Assembly: GCA_018401955.1 (NCBI GenBank)
Contig: JAGYJT010000001.1
Span: 151,761-215,760, forward strand
Direction of reading: 5' to 3'
Length of the DNA: 64,000 nucleotides
Source: Chitinophagales bacterium
GTDB lineage: Bacteria > Bacteroidota > Bacteroidia > Chitinophagales > CAIOSU01
Positions 54,225 through 64,000 of the stretch are shown piece by piece. The notes under the pieces are model-generated. The model made no database searches, was not told the origin of the DNA, and saw nothing but the letters and a program-made list of their open reading frames with translations. Positions within the stretch are counted from its first letter, which is position 1. Each line of letters starts with the position of its first letter. The position numbers were made by a program, and so were the translations under genes.

Positions 54225-56795
54225 ATGAAATGTACCTTACGCTTTTTAGTGCTATGCTTAAGCACCTTGTTGTTAAACAACTTTTTAATAGCTCAAACCC
54301 TAAATGATGGCCCGATTCAGCTACGCGTGAAGGTAGGTGAAGTAAGAGTTGCTTACGCAGGCAATAATTCATCTGATTTTGCCATTTCGTGCGGTAGCTT
54401 TTGTGCACAGTTAGCACCAAACCTGCAAGAGGATGAGCTAACCTTCAACTTTTGGGCCCAAGACGATGCCAATGTAAGTGGCCTAGGCTGGCAAGGTGGT
54501 TTTTGCTTAACTGCTGATCTTGCCATGACCAGTGGCGGACCTGACATTACAAACGATTTTGATACTACCCTTTTTCTGCACACCTACACAGGTGCCTCGG
54601 TACCGCAATTTGTAAATATTCGTCAGCGCTCTTGGGAAGATGATATACCTGAGGATTTCTCAATCATCTCTGGGTTAACCGCATGCGGTAGAACTTCTTC
54701 TGGTACACGTTGTACTTACGAAGCAAGTGTTTGTTGCTTAAACGTATTTGGCTGCGTTTTCTCTGAAGGAGACGATTTTTTATGCGATGCAAACCCATTT
54801 AGAACTGGATTAAACTACCGTTTAGGTGCACCATGCCAAACATACTCACATGGTTTTATTACGGGTAGTGGCTGTGCAAATAACTTTTATCGCCCAGAAA
54901 TTAGAACCTTTTGGCGCTATACTAAAGGTACTGCTTGCACCCCAACAGATGCAATTGACCTTGGTACGCTAACCCCTGGTGCGAGCTTTAACCATTTTAA
55001 TAGCAATGAGTGTTATGGCAGTAATTTTGCCGGAGCCCCAGGTAATGATGTATTCTACACCTTTGATATTGCCAACCCAATGGGTGTTACCATTCGTGTA
55101 ACTGCTGATTGCCCAACAGGCGGTGGCACATTCAATGTGCAGCTAAACCTATTGAACAGCAGCTGCACCTTAGATAGTAGCCGAAACGGCACCTGCTCGG
55201 GCCCTGCTACCATTGCTAAAGCATTGTGCGCAGTTGGCAGATATTATGTGGTTGTGGATGGTGCTACGTTGGGCGACCAAGGAACTTTTACGATTACCGT
55301 AGAAGAAAATCCTAGCTTCTCGCTATCGGCTACTGTGGCAACTACACCTGTAAGCTGCTTTGGCGACAGTGATGGTTCGGTTGATGCAAACGTTACCGGC
55401 GGTGTACCTCCATATACTTATAGCTGGAGCGGCGGTTTGGTTGCCACCGATTCAATTGGCAACTTGGCTGCAGGCCCTTATACTGTAACAGTAACCGATG
55501 CCGCTGGCTGCCAAACTACTGCAACTGGTACTATAGGTGCACCAGCTGCCCTAACTGCTACTACTACATCTACCAATGTATCTTGTGGTGGTGCTACTGA
55601 TGGTTCGGCTACTGCTGACCCAATAGGCGGCACCCCTCCGTATACTTACCTATGGAACTCAACCCCACCGCAAGGTGCTAAAACGGCAGTACTGCTTCCT
55701 GATGGAACTTATACGGTAACCGTTACCGACGGTAGAGGTTGCCAAACAACAGCAACCGCCACAGTAGCGCCAAATATTACCGTAGTGGTTGATAATATTA
55801 CATTGAGCAATGTAACTTGCAACGGTGCTGCCGATGGCGCTATTGACCTTGAAATAAGCGGTGGTAACCCACCATACATATATGCTTGGAACAATGGCCT
55901 ACCAGCCACGCAAGATCAAGTAAACCTTGCCCCAGGAACATACTTGGTAACTATTACCGACCAAGATGGATGTAATCCTGCTGCAATAGCCCCTATGGTT
56001 ATCTCTGAGCCTAGCATACTTACTTCGCAAATAAATGCTGTACGCGATGCAAGTTGCCAATCATCTGACGATGGTGCGGTAGATTTAGGCGTTGCGGGTG
56101 GCACTCCTCCATATACATATGTATGGTCTGATGCATCAACTGGCGAAGAGCTGTTTGGTGCTGGCGTGGGTACCTACTTTGTTACCATAACCGATGCAAA
56201 TGGCTGTAACAAAACCGATTCGGCTACAGTAAATGGCCCGGTTGACCCAATTACTTCGAGTATTGCAAGTACTGATGCAAACTGTGCCGAAGAGATTACA
56301 GGTACTGCCACGCTTACCGTTTCTGGCGGCTCTGCACCATACAGTTTCTTCTGGTCTAACTTCGAAATCACGCAAGACGTAACTGGCCTTGATGCCGGAA
56401 CCTATAGTGTGGTAATAACCGATAATAATGGCTGTGTAAAGATTGATACCGTAACAATTGCTGAATTAACCGCTGGTGGTTGCGGAGGCGATACTACCTT
56501 TGTACGCGATAGCAGCGCTTATGTAGCCATACCTAATGCCTTTACGCCAAATGGTGATGGCAATAACGACATCTTCCAGTTTTGGTTGAATAAAACCACT
56601 AGCGTTGAAGTATTTATTTTCAACCGTTTTGGTTCGCAAGTATACTATAAAGAAAACCAATTGAGCAGCGAAGGTTGGAATGGTGAACATAGCGGCGAAC
56701 CTGCAATTGAAGGCACCTATGTTTACATGGTAAACATTGTATACGAAGACGGCACAGAAGAACAGAAAACCGGATCGATTACTTTGATTAGGTAA
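54225..56795 (+). CDS. SprB-repeat surface protein 3 with T9SS type B signal
   Basis: 856 residues. Signal peptide (ending LIAQ), the shared N-terminal region (LNDGPIQLRVKVGEVRVA), the pre-peptidase-like region, then five SprB-type repeats (365-748), and the type B C-terminal domain (about 768-856; IPNAFTPNGDGNND, ending TGSITLIR). No PKD-like module precedes the C-terminal domain, unlike proteins 1 and 2. Shorter by repeat number only. Its own terminator follows. Together the three genes form a cluster of tandem paralogues that differ mainly in the length of their repeat stalk. Confidence 0.9.
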   Translation: MKCTLRFLVLCLSTLLLNNFLIAQTLNDGPIQLRVKVGEVRVAYAGNNSSDFAISCGSFCAQLAPNLQEDELTFNFWAQDDANVSGLGWQGGFCLTADLAMTSGGPDITNDFDTTLFLHTYTGASVPQFVNIRQRSWEDDIPEDFSIISGLTACGRTSSGTRCTYEASVCCLNVFGCVFSEGDDFLCDANPFRTGLNYRLGAPCQTYSHGFITGSGCANNFYRPEIRTFWRYTKGTACTPTDAIDLGTLTPGASFNHFNSNECYGSNFAGAPGNDVFYTFDIANPMGVTIRVTADCPTGGGTFNVQLNLLNSSCTLDSSRNGTCSGPATIAKALCAVGRYYVVVDGATLGDQGTFTITVEENPSFSLSATVATTPVSCFGDSDGSVDANVTGGVPPYTYSWSGGLVATDSIGNLAAGPYTVTVTDAAGCQTTATGTIGAPAALTATTTSTNVSCGGATDGSATADPIGGTPPYTYLWNSTPPQGAKTAVLLPDGTYTVTVTDGRGCQTTATATVAPNITVVVDNITLSNVTCNGAADGAIDLEISGGNPPYIYAWNNGLPATQDQVNLAPGTYLVTITDQDGCNPAAIAPMVISEPSILTSQINAVRDASCQSSDDGAVDLGVAGGTPPYTYVWSDASTGEELFGAGVGTYFVTITDANGCNKTDSATVNGPVDPITSSIASTDANCAEEITGTATLTVSGGSAPYSFFWSNFEITQDVTGLDAGTYSVVITDNNGCVKIDTVTIAELTAGGCGGDTTFVRDSSAYVAIPNAFTPNGDGNNDIFQFWLNKTTSVEVFIFNRFGSQVYYKENQLSSEGWNGEHSGEPAIEGTYVYMVNIVYEDGTEEQKTGSITLIR

Positions 56796-56809
56796 GTTGC
56801 TAGTGAATT

Positions 56810-56900
56810 GTAACTAGTAACTAGAAATAATGTAAATGAATCGGCGCTCCAATGAGCGCCGATTCTTTTTTATACACTTTTAATGCTAGTTACCAGTCAC
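56810..56900. repeat. TAACTAG heptamer inverted pair around a terminator
   Basis: GTAACTAGTAACTAG (56810-56824) and CTAGTTACCAGTCAC (56886-56900) are inverted copies with two mismatches. The terminator at 56839-56871 sits between them. Confidence 0.6.
56839..56871 (+). terminator. Terminator after SprB-repeat protein 3
   Basis: GAATCGGCGCTC pairs with GAGCGCCGATTC around CAAT, followed by six T. Confidence 0.9.
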
Positions 56901-56921
56901 TAACAACTAGTTACTCAACAC

Positions 56922-58259
56922 TCACAACAAATCATTAGCCAAGTTAGCTAGCTCAGAGCGTTCGCCTTTCTCCAAGGTAACGTGTGCATAAATATTCTGC
57001 CCACGGAACTTATGGATAAGATACGATAAACCATTACTTTGCGAATCAAGATACGGCGTATCGATTTGATAAATATCGCCAGTAAAGATAATCTTGGTAC
57101 CCTCACCTGCACGGGTAATGATGGTTTTGATTTCGTGCGGCGTAAGGTTTTGCGCTTCATCAATAATAAAGAAGATGTTGGATAAGCTACGCCCACGAAT
57201 AAACGCCAAAGGGGTTACTACAATCTTCTCCGTATCCACCAACTCGGTTATCTTTTTGTAAGCACGTTCGGTTTCGCGGTATTGGTTTTGAATGAGCTTA
57301 AGGTTATCCCAAATAGGCTCCATGTAAGGATTAACCTTTGAAACCGCATCACCTGGTAAAAAGCCAATATCTTTATTACTTAACGGTACAATAGGGCGCG
57401 CAAGGTATACTTGGTTAAAATCTTTCTGCTGCTCTAAAGCTCCAGCTATAGCAAGTAATGTTTTACCTGTGCCTGCCACACCTTGTAGGCTCACCAATTT
57501 AACTTCAGGGTTTAGCAATGCGTGCATGGCAAATACCTGCTCCGCATTTCGGGGCTTGATTTTGCACACCACATTTTTCTCCACCCGCTCTATAGTATTG
57601 GCCACTGGGTTAAAATAAGCCAACAATGAGTTTTTAGCACTTTTAAGTATGAAATAGCTATTGGCCAATGGTTTGTCCTCCATCACCTCTTCATATGGCA
57701 CGGCACCATCCTTATAAATACGGTTGATTACCAAAGGATCAACATTATCAAGCGTATTTTTACCCTTAAACAGATTTTCTACGTTCTTAACTTTGCCCGT
57801 CTCGTAGTCCTCAGCCAACAGATTGAGTGCCTTGGCTTTTAACCGTAGGTTCACGTCTTTGGATACCAGTATAACCTTCTGCTTAGGGTTGAGCGTTTGT
57901 ATGCTCATGGCCACATTTAATATTTTGTGGTCGTGCTTAACTTCGCCAAACACCTTTTCGGCATCTACCTCGCCGTGGCCGTTCATGGCCACCATAAAGT
58001 TGCCGCGGTTGCCTTCAGGGTCAATCGGGGTCCAATCGGTAATTTTCTTTTCTTGAGATAAGCTATCCAAAATGCGGATAAACTCTCTGGCTTCAAAATT
58101 TTTATTGTCGTTACCTTTTTTGAAGTTATCCAGTTCTTCCAACACGTTGATAGGTATCACTACATCGTGTTCTTGAAAAGTTCTTAGGGCATTGTGGTTA
58201 TAGATAATAACCGATGTATCGAGAACGAATATCTTCTTCTCCGCCTTTGTTTTTGCCAT
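56922..58259 (-). CDS. PIN-PhoH fusion ATPase
   Basis: 445 residues. An N-terminal PIN nuclease domain (10-150; FVLDTSVIIYNH with D14, then VLEELDNFK) is fused to a PhoH ATPase (about 230-445; Walker A QGVAGTGKTLLAI at 259-271, Walker B IFFIIDEAQNLTP, and RAGEGTKIIFTGD). PIN-PhoH proteins couple RNA unwinding to RNA cleavage. The gene converges on the SprB-repeat cluster. Confidence 0.93.
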   Translation of the reverse strand: MAKTKAEKKIFVLDTSVIIYNHNALRTFQEHDVVIPINVLEELDNFKKGNDNKNFEAREFIRILDSLSQEKKITDWTPIDPEGNRGNFMVAMNGHGEVDAEKVFGEVKHDHKILNVAMSIQTLNPKQKVILVSKDVNLRLKAKALNLLAEDYETGKVKNVENLFKGKNTLDNVDPLVINRIYKDGAVPYEEVMEDKPLANSYFILKSAKNSLLAYFNPVANTIERVEKNVVCKIKPRNAEQVFAMHALLNPEVKLVSLQGVAGTGKTLLAIAGALEQQKDFNQVYLARPIVPLSNKDIGFLPGDAVSKVNPYMEPIWDNLKLIQNQYRETERAYKKITELVDTEKIVVTPLAFIRGRSLSNIFFIIDEAQNLTPHEIKTIITRAGEGTKIIFTGDIYQIDTPYLDSQSNGLSYLIHKFRGQNIYAHVTLEKGERSELANLANDLL

Positions 58260-58298
58260 ACGCTTCGCTTATCTGGTTGTTTTACAACAAGATAATAG

Positions 58299-59114
58299 TT
58301 AAAAATTAAGCTCGTACACTGAGTTATCCACCTGTAGTGTTGGTAGTAACACTTCTTTAAATTCGGGTACTAGCTCATCTAAGTGCGAGTAAATGCGCCA
58401 TTCACCTTCATTGTATTCTAAGCTGGTAAGGTTCTCTATCCAATCGCCAGAGTTAAGGTAAGTTACAGCGCCCTTTTCATTTCTATACACCTTCATTTGC
58501 GGCTGGTGTATATGCCCACACACCACAAAATCATATTTTTGGTCGATGGCATGGCTGGCGGCTATCATCTCATAATCGCCCACAAACTTCATGGCGCGCT
58601 TTACGCTGTTCTTTATGCGCTTTGATAACGAGATACGTTCCTTGCCAAATTTAACCAGCAAAAAGTTGATAAACCGATTAAGCAGGATAATGTAATCATA
58701 GCTTTTACCGCCCAGTTTGGCCACCCACTTAGCGGTATTTACGCTCAGGTCAAATACATCACCATGGAAAATCCAAGTGCGTTTGCCGTCAAGGTTCAGC
58801 ACCACCTTGTCCACTATCTCCAAGTTGCCCATTTTAAAATCGGAAAACTTGCGCAACAGCTCATCGTGGTTGCCGGTTACGTAATATACCTTCACCCCAT
58901 TGCTCAACATCTCCAAAAACAGTTGTATGGTTTCCATGTGCTCTTTAGGGAAATAGCTTTTGCTAAATGCCCAAATGTCGATGATATCGCCGTTCAATAC
59001 CAAGGTTTTAGGGGCGATGCTGCGCAGGTAATCGTTCAGCTCGGCGGCATTGCAGCCGTAGGTACCCAAATGGAGGTCGGATAGCACAACGAGGTCGAGT
59101 ACACGTTTAGTCAT
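58299..59114 (-). CDS. LpxH-like calcineurin-type metallophosphoesterase
   Basis: 271 residues with the complete dimetal set: DLHLGTYGCN, NGDIIDIWAF, VTGNHDELLRKF, HGDVFD and CGHIHQPQMKVY. These match UDP-2,3-diacylglucosamine diphosphatase-type enzymes of lipid A synthesis, but the length and variant residues leave the substrate open. Single gene; the 269-nt upstream gap contains a heptamer repeat. Confidence 0.85.
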   Translation of the reverse strand: MTKRVLDLVVLSDLHLGTYGCNAAELNDYLRSIAPKTLVLNGDIIDIWAFSKSYFPKEHMETIQLFLEMLSNGVKVYYVTGNHDELLRKFSDFKMGNLEIVDKVVLNLDGKRTWIFHGDVFDLSVNTAKWVAKLGGKSYDYIILLNRFINFLLVKFGKERISLSKRIKNSVKRAMKFVGDYEMIAASHAIDQKYDFVVCGHIHQPQMKVYRNEKGAVTYLNSGDWIENLTSLEYNEGEWRIYSHLDELVPEFKEVLLPTLQVDNSVYELNF

Positions 59115-59297
59115 ACGTATAGGTTTTGGAGGAGGGAAGGTAAAAATGGAAAAGTAAAGAGGGTGGAATTTTGGATATGGCCAAAAAAGCCATTTAGGGC
59201 AATAGTAGCAAAAAGGAAATTTGCCATAACTAACGCAAAGTTACCCCGTGCATGTAATGGTTATGAGAAGTAGGGTTTAAGGTTGGGTTAATTAAAT

Positions 59298-59331
59298 AGT
59301 ATCAAGTACTGAGTATCAAGTATCAAGACTT
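59298..59331. repeat. TATCAAG heptamer repeat
   Basis: AGTATCAAGTACTGAGTATC continues AAGTATCAAGACTT, nearly identical to the copy at 6964-6996. No inverted partner is seen nearby. It lies 50 nt before the next gene. Confidence 0.75.
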
Positions 59332-59383
59332 TAAATTGAGTTGAGTATTTTAGCTTTTCTTATCATTATAAAACCAAAGGGCT

Positions 59384-60205
59384 TTGATACAGGATTACTC
59401 CAAAAACATGGCACGGTTGCCCGACTCGGAGCTGCTGCATATACTAGAAAATCATACAGATATTAACCCCGATGCCATTTTGGCCGCAAAAGCCGAATGG
59501 GAAAAAAGAGGCCTTGCAGATAGTAATTTAGAAGAAATAAGGCAGCGACGCAAAGCGGTTGAAAGCATGCACCAAAGGCATACTTTATCATTACCCAACA
59601 GCGTAACCAATGATTGGGCGAAATTTACCGCATGGGTACACCGGCAGCACCCTAACAGGCAGTTGCTAATATGGATATGCCTAATATATTTGGGCATCAG
59701 CACTTATTCAGCTATCATTAGCATAAGAAACTTGCACGATACCATCAGCTACTATGGCCCGATTGATTGGTATATCATATTTGCAGCTATCACTACTTTA
59801 AGCGGGATAGCTTTAAACTATTTAAGTGTCATTTATTTAATAAAGCTTAAAAAGTGGGCCTATTGGTTTGTTACCTTTTCTTTGACACTAAGCTTTTGCC
59901 GCGATATACTCATGTTACCTTTTGATGCTTATGAAAAATGGCTGGTTACATTCGATCCTTATTATCCCCTAGCTAGCCATATTACTGTTGAGACCTTGGT
60001 ATTTTCATTTTTTACGGGTATTAGTACAACCATTGGTTTGCTAATTTTATATCTACTTATCCAAAATAATATTAGGGAGCAATATGGTATAACTGCAATT
60101 ATCTTGAAACGACTATTGCTTGTTGGAGCATTATTAGGCGTTGCTGCAGGTGCTATGGATATATACAATTGGTGGAGTTGGTTATCGTTCGATTATCTTT
60201 TTTAA
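59384..60205 (+). CDS. Membrane protein of unknown function
   Basis: 273 residues. A soluble N-terminal helix pair (about 10-55; DAILAAKAEWEKRGL, common in Bacteroidota) is followed by about four to five membrane segments starting near residue 85 (QLLIWICLIYLGISTY). TTG 59384 gives MIQDYSKN; ATG 59408 is an alternative. No known domain. Confidence 0.65.
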   Translation: MIQDYSKNMARLPDSELLHILENHTDINPDAILAAKAEWEKRGLADSNLEEIRQRRKAVESMHQRHTLSLPNSVTNDWAKFTAWVHRQHPNRQLLIWICLIYLGISTYSAIISIRNLHDTISYYGPIDWYIIFAAITTLSGIALNYLSVIYLIKLKKWAYWFVTFSLTLSFCRDILMLPFDAYEKWLVTFDPYYPLASHITVETLVFSFFTGISTTIGLLILYLLIQNNIREQYGITAIILKRLLLVGALLGVAAGAMDIYNWWSWLSFDYLF

Positions 60206-60214
60206 AGCAATGAT

Positions 60215-60619
60215 TCAACTCCACACCGTAATCGTCAGCTTTCGGCTACCGCCATTATCCCTAAACTCGCACAGATATATACCCTGCCAAGTACCTAAAT
60301 CCAGCTTACCATCGCGGATGGGGATGGTAACCGAGTGACCCATTAAAGAGCTTTTGATGTGCGCGGGCATATCGTCTGGTCCTTCATAATCGTGTTTGTA
60401 AGGATAGCTTTCCGGTACCAGCTTATCGATAAAACTATTAAAATCTTGCAGCACGGTAGGGTCGGCATTTTCGTTAATGGTAAGCCCTGCCGATGTATGG
60501 CTAATAAAGACATGCATCATCCCTACCTGCGGCAAAGCGCCAACTGCCGCCAATACCCTATCGGTAATAATATGGAAACCGCGAGGGTAAGGTGGCAAGG
60601 AGAGAAGGTACTGCTGCAT
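60215..60619 (-). CDS. yjbQ: YjbQ-family protein (UPF0047)
   Basis: 134 residues: GMMHVFISHTSAGLTINENA (metal-binding His and substrate loop), DYEGPDDMPAHIKSSLMG and a GTWQGIYLCEFRD. This is the whole YjbQ fold; members show weak thiamine-phosphate synthase activity in tests, but their native role is unknown. It converges on the membrane protein gene with 9 nt between stops. A hairpin cluster lies upstream. Confidence 0.92.
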   Translation of the reverse strand: MQQYLLSLPPYPRGFHIITDRVLAAVGALPQVGMMHVFISHTSAGLTINENADPTVLQDFNSFIDKLVPESYPYKHDYEGPDDMPAHIKSSLMGHSVTIPIRDGKLDLGTWQGIYLCEFRDNGGSRKLTITVWS

Positions 60620-60640
60620 ATGAATTCCAATACGTAGATA

Positions 60641-60817
60641 GGGCGATGCCCCATCCTATAAATATGAAACCCCTTTGGGGTAAACAATGATATAAAGCCG
60701 CCCCAAAGGGGCAAAAACAGGCGGACTCCCGCCTTTTGGTTATCTCTATCATATAAGCTTACTTTGGTGTAAACTTATTTTAGGACGGGTCAATCACTAG
60801 CCGAGGGCATCGCCCTC
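60641..60817. repeat. Five-hairpin compound palindromic element
   Basis: In 177 nt: GGGC-GAT-GCCC (60641-60651), CCCC-TTT-GGGG (60670-60680), GCCCC-AAA-GGGGC (60700-60712), AGGCGG-ACTC-CCGCCT (60719-60734) and GAGGGC-ATC-GCCCTC (60803-60817). The first and last contain GGGCGATGCCC and its reverse complement, so the outer hairpins form an inverted pair. No ORF. It occupies most of the gap upstream of yjbQ. Confidence 0.8.
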
Positions 60818-60830
60818 TGTACAACACATC

Positions 60831-61364
60831 TCACCAATCATCGCCACCACTGCCAGGCACGGGCTTGCTAAGGGTGGCTTTAAGTTGGGTGGTAAGGTCG
60901 GTCATGTAATCGTGTACCTGCTGCAAGTAGCCAAATTGCACCTCCTTGTTAGGGGCGCTTTCATCAAGCCAACTCTCTACATAAAGTTTAGGCACTTTAA
61001 AAAAGTAAATCTCATCAACCTTGTAGCGGTACTTACCTTCTTTAACCTCAACGGTAACGGTATATTTTACCTGGCCAAACTGGTTCTTTTTACCGTTTAC
61101 CTCGTTATATACATATATGGTGTGCTTACCGTCAATTTTGCCCGTCGTGGCATCTTTGCTTTGGATAATGCTCGATGGGTTTTTATAGAAGGTATTGAAC
61201 CAATGGTCGAGGCGCTTAAACAACTCCGCCTGGTTGGCACCATCAACGGTTACCACTTCAGTATACACTACCCTGCCAGTTCCCTCTTCAATAGGTACTG
61301 GTGGTTGGGCGTTTGCTGCAAAAAACAATAGCATTACAACTACAGACAATAACACGCGCTTCAT
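60831..61364 (-). CDS. Secreted DUF4468-like protein
   Basis: About 177 residues. Signal peptide (MKRVLLSVVVMLLFFAANAQ). The mature part carries GRVVYTEVVTVDGANQAELF and YKVDEIYFFKVP, a pattern I recognise as DUF4468 (TBP2-domain-like, found in secreted Bacteroidota proteins). I chose ATG 61364, where the signal peptide starts; the frame extends to 61463 without one. Function unknown. Confidence 0.75.
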   Translation of the reverse strand: MKRVLLSVVVMLLFFAANAQPPVPIEEGTGRVVYTEVVTVDGANQAELFKRLDHWFNTFYKNPSSIIQSKDATTGKIDGKHTIYVYNEVNGKKNQFGQVKYTVTVEVKEGKYRYKVDEIYFFKVPKLYVESWLDESAPNKEVQFGYLQQVHDYMTDLTTQLKATLSKPVPGSGGDDW

Positions 61365-61533
61365 AATTGGTTGTTTTGGGAGCACTAAAAATAGTATTTG
61401 TTGCCGTATACGCAAAGTATATTTTGCAAAGTGCAACTTAAACTGGGCATTCAAATTATTCAAAAACCAATCGTATTAACCAATTGCAATATCACTCATC
61501 TATATTCAAAAATAATTTAGTATCTTAGTCTTC

Positions 61534-62088
61534 GTGATACGTTCAATAAATTTTATCGCTGCCTCCTTAATTATTGCATTGTTATTGTCTTTGGCTTCTT
61601 GCAGTAAAGACAACAACAGCGATGATGATTTTCTATGCCCTGATGTGCCGTGTCAATTTGGAGAGGTTACCAATACTGGTAACCAAACCTGCAGCTGCAA
61701 TTGTAACCCAGGTTATGAAGGAGATAGTTGTGAGATAAGTATTGCTTGGACCAAATACAAAGGCTATTACCAAGTTATCGATTCTTGTCTTGGCCCCAAT
61801 AGGTATAACTATGGGCTTACTATTGAAGCCACTGGCAATGATAACAAGGTATACATACCAGCCTTTAGGGAGATTTATGTGCCCAATCCTAACTATAATG
61901 ACTTTAATGATTTTCAACCAATGGGAATTGTTTTTGGCGACAGCCTAAGCTTGCCCTTTCAAACTTTTGATGATGGTAAAATCACCATTGAAGGTAAGGG
62001 TACATTAAACGGCAATACATTAACCCTACAATACACCCTACTTTTTAGGGGAGTTGAAGAGACCTGCACGGCCATTTTCAACCGATAA
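61534..62088 (+). CDS. EGF-like-domain lipoprotein
   Basis: 184 residues starting at GTG. The lipoprotein signal peptide (SLIIALLLSLASC, Cys 23) is followed by an EGF-like six-Cys stretch (CPDVPC, CSCNCNPGYEGDSCE), then a lipocalin-like beta domain. Function unknown, probably surface exposed. Short DnaA-box-like sequences were not seen around it. Followed by gyrB. Confidence 0.75.
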   Translation: MIRSINFIAASLIIALLLSLASCSKDNNSDDDFLCPDVPCQFGEVTNTGNQTCSCNCNPGYEGDSCEISIAWTKYKGYYQVIDSCLGPNRYNYGLTIEATGNDNKVYIPAFREIYVPNPNYNDFNDFQPMGIVFGDSLSLPFQTFDDGKITIEGKGTLNGNTLTLQYTLLFRGVEETCTAIFNR

Positions 62089-62230
62089 TAACCATCTAAA
62101 ACTAGCGAGCAAGCGGCATTAAACCGTTGTAAAGACTTGTGCCAAAACTACCCCTATTTAACACGTGGATAAAGTGTGGATAAAAATGGCTGAAATATAA
62201 GTGTAGCAAGGCCATGCGAGCTAAATTCCG

Positions 62231-62238
62231 TATCTTTG
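62231..62238 (+). promoter_or_regulatory. Bacteroidota -7 promoter element for gyrB
   Basis: TATCTTTG fits TAnnTTTG, 40 nt before the gyrB ATG; an AAGGAAAG purine stretch lies just before the start. Confidence 0.5.
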
Positions 62239-62265
62239 TGTATTACTTGGAATAGTGTGAAATAA

Positions 62266-64000
<1,735 letters not shown>

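Noticed and set aside
45912..56795. Repeats as a possible CRISPR-like or tandem DNA array
   Set aside because: The periodicity is at the protein level (about 75 residues); DNA copies are diverged and the frame is continuous.

Overview
The window is chromosomal DNA from a member of the Bacteroidota. The signs are type IX secretion (T9SS) genes, SprB-repeat proteins with a gliding-motility/T9SS type B C-terminal domain, Ser/Cys-rich lipoprotein signal peptides, a TonB receptor with a carboxypeptidase-regulatory-like domain, several TAnnTTTG promoter elements and few Shine-Dalgarno sites. I cannot place it below phylum. No rRNA, tRNA, CRISPR array, prophage or transposase gene was seen.

Left part (1-16 kb): a secreted propeller/PA/M28-type peptidase cut by the left edge, a small orphan antitoxin-like ORF, an AT-rich BsuBI/PstI-type restriction-modification pair, a membrane J-domain protein, an M48 lipoprotein peptidase, and a tight operon of a small unknown protein, a PorV/PorQ-family barrel and a 1689-residue PorU-like C25 peptidase. 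A GMC oxidoreductase follows. Middle (16-39 kb): a photolyase/Cry-DASH pair, a B12-binding radical SAM enzyme, a YugP-type peptidase whose 3' end is duplicated on the far side of a secreted-protein gene, a YceI lipoprotein, a frameshifted secreted protein, a 2OG-Fe(II) oxygenase, a membrane glycosyltransferase, a flavin reductase, an MntA/HepT toxin-antitoxin pair, a PolB-like exonuclease, a GT4 glycosyltransferase and assorted housekeeping genes. Right part (39-64 kb): acyl-CoA ligase, PhoD-like phosphatase, a TonB receptor, three consecutive giant SprB-repeat surface proteins (1379, 1286 and 856 residues), each closed by its own terminator, then PIN-PhoH, an LpxH-like phosphoesterase, YjbQ, a DUF4468 protein, an EGF-like lipoprotein and the 5' part of gyrB.

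The strongest functional theme is the cell surface. PorV/PorU-like genes belong to T9SS, and the three SprB-repeat proteins carry the C-terminal signal that T9SS recognises; the three share a conserved N-terminal region that I do not recognise.

The strongest non-coding theme is intergenic structure. Many gaps carry inverted pairs of short tandem units, three of them heptamers (TATCAAG, GTTACGG, TAACTAG), or clusters of small hairpins. Some of these repeats supply the start or stop codons of neighbouring genes. A 57/60 direct repeat flanks a 1.7-kb gene-sized segment at 21.8-23.6 kb.
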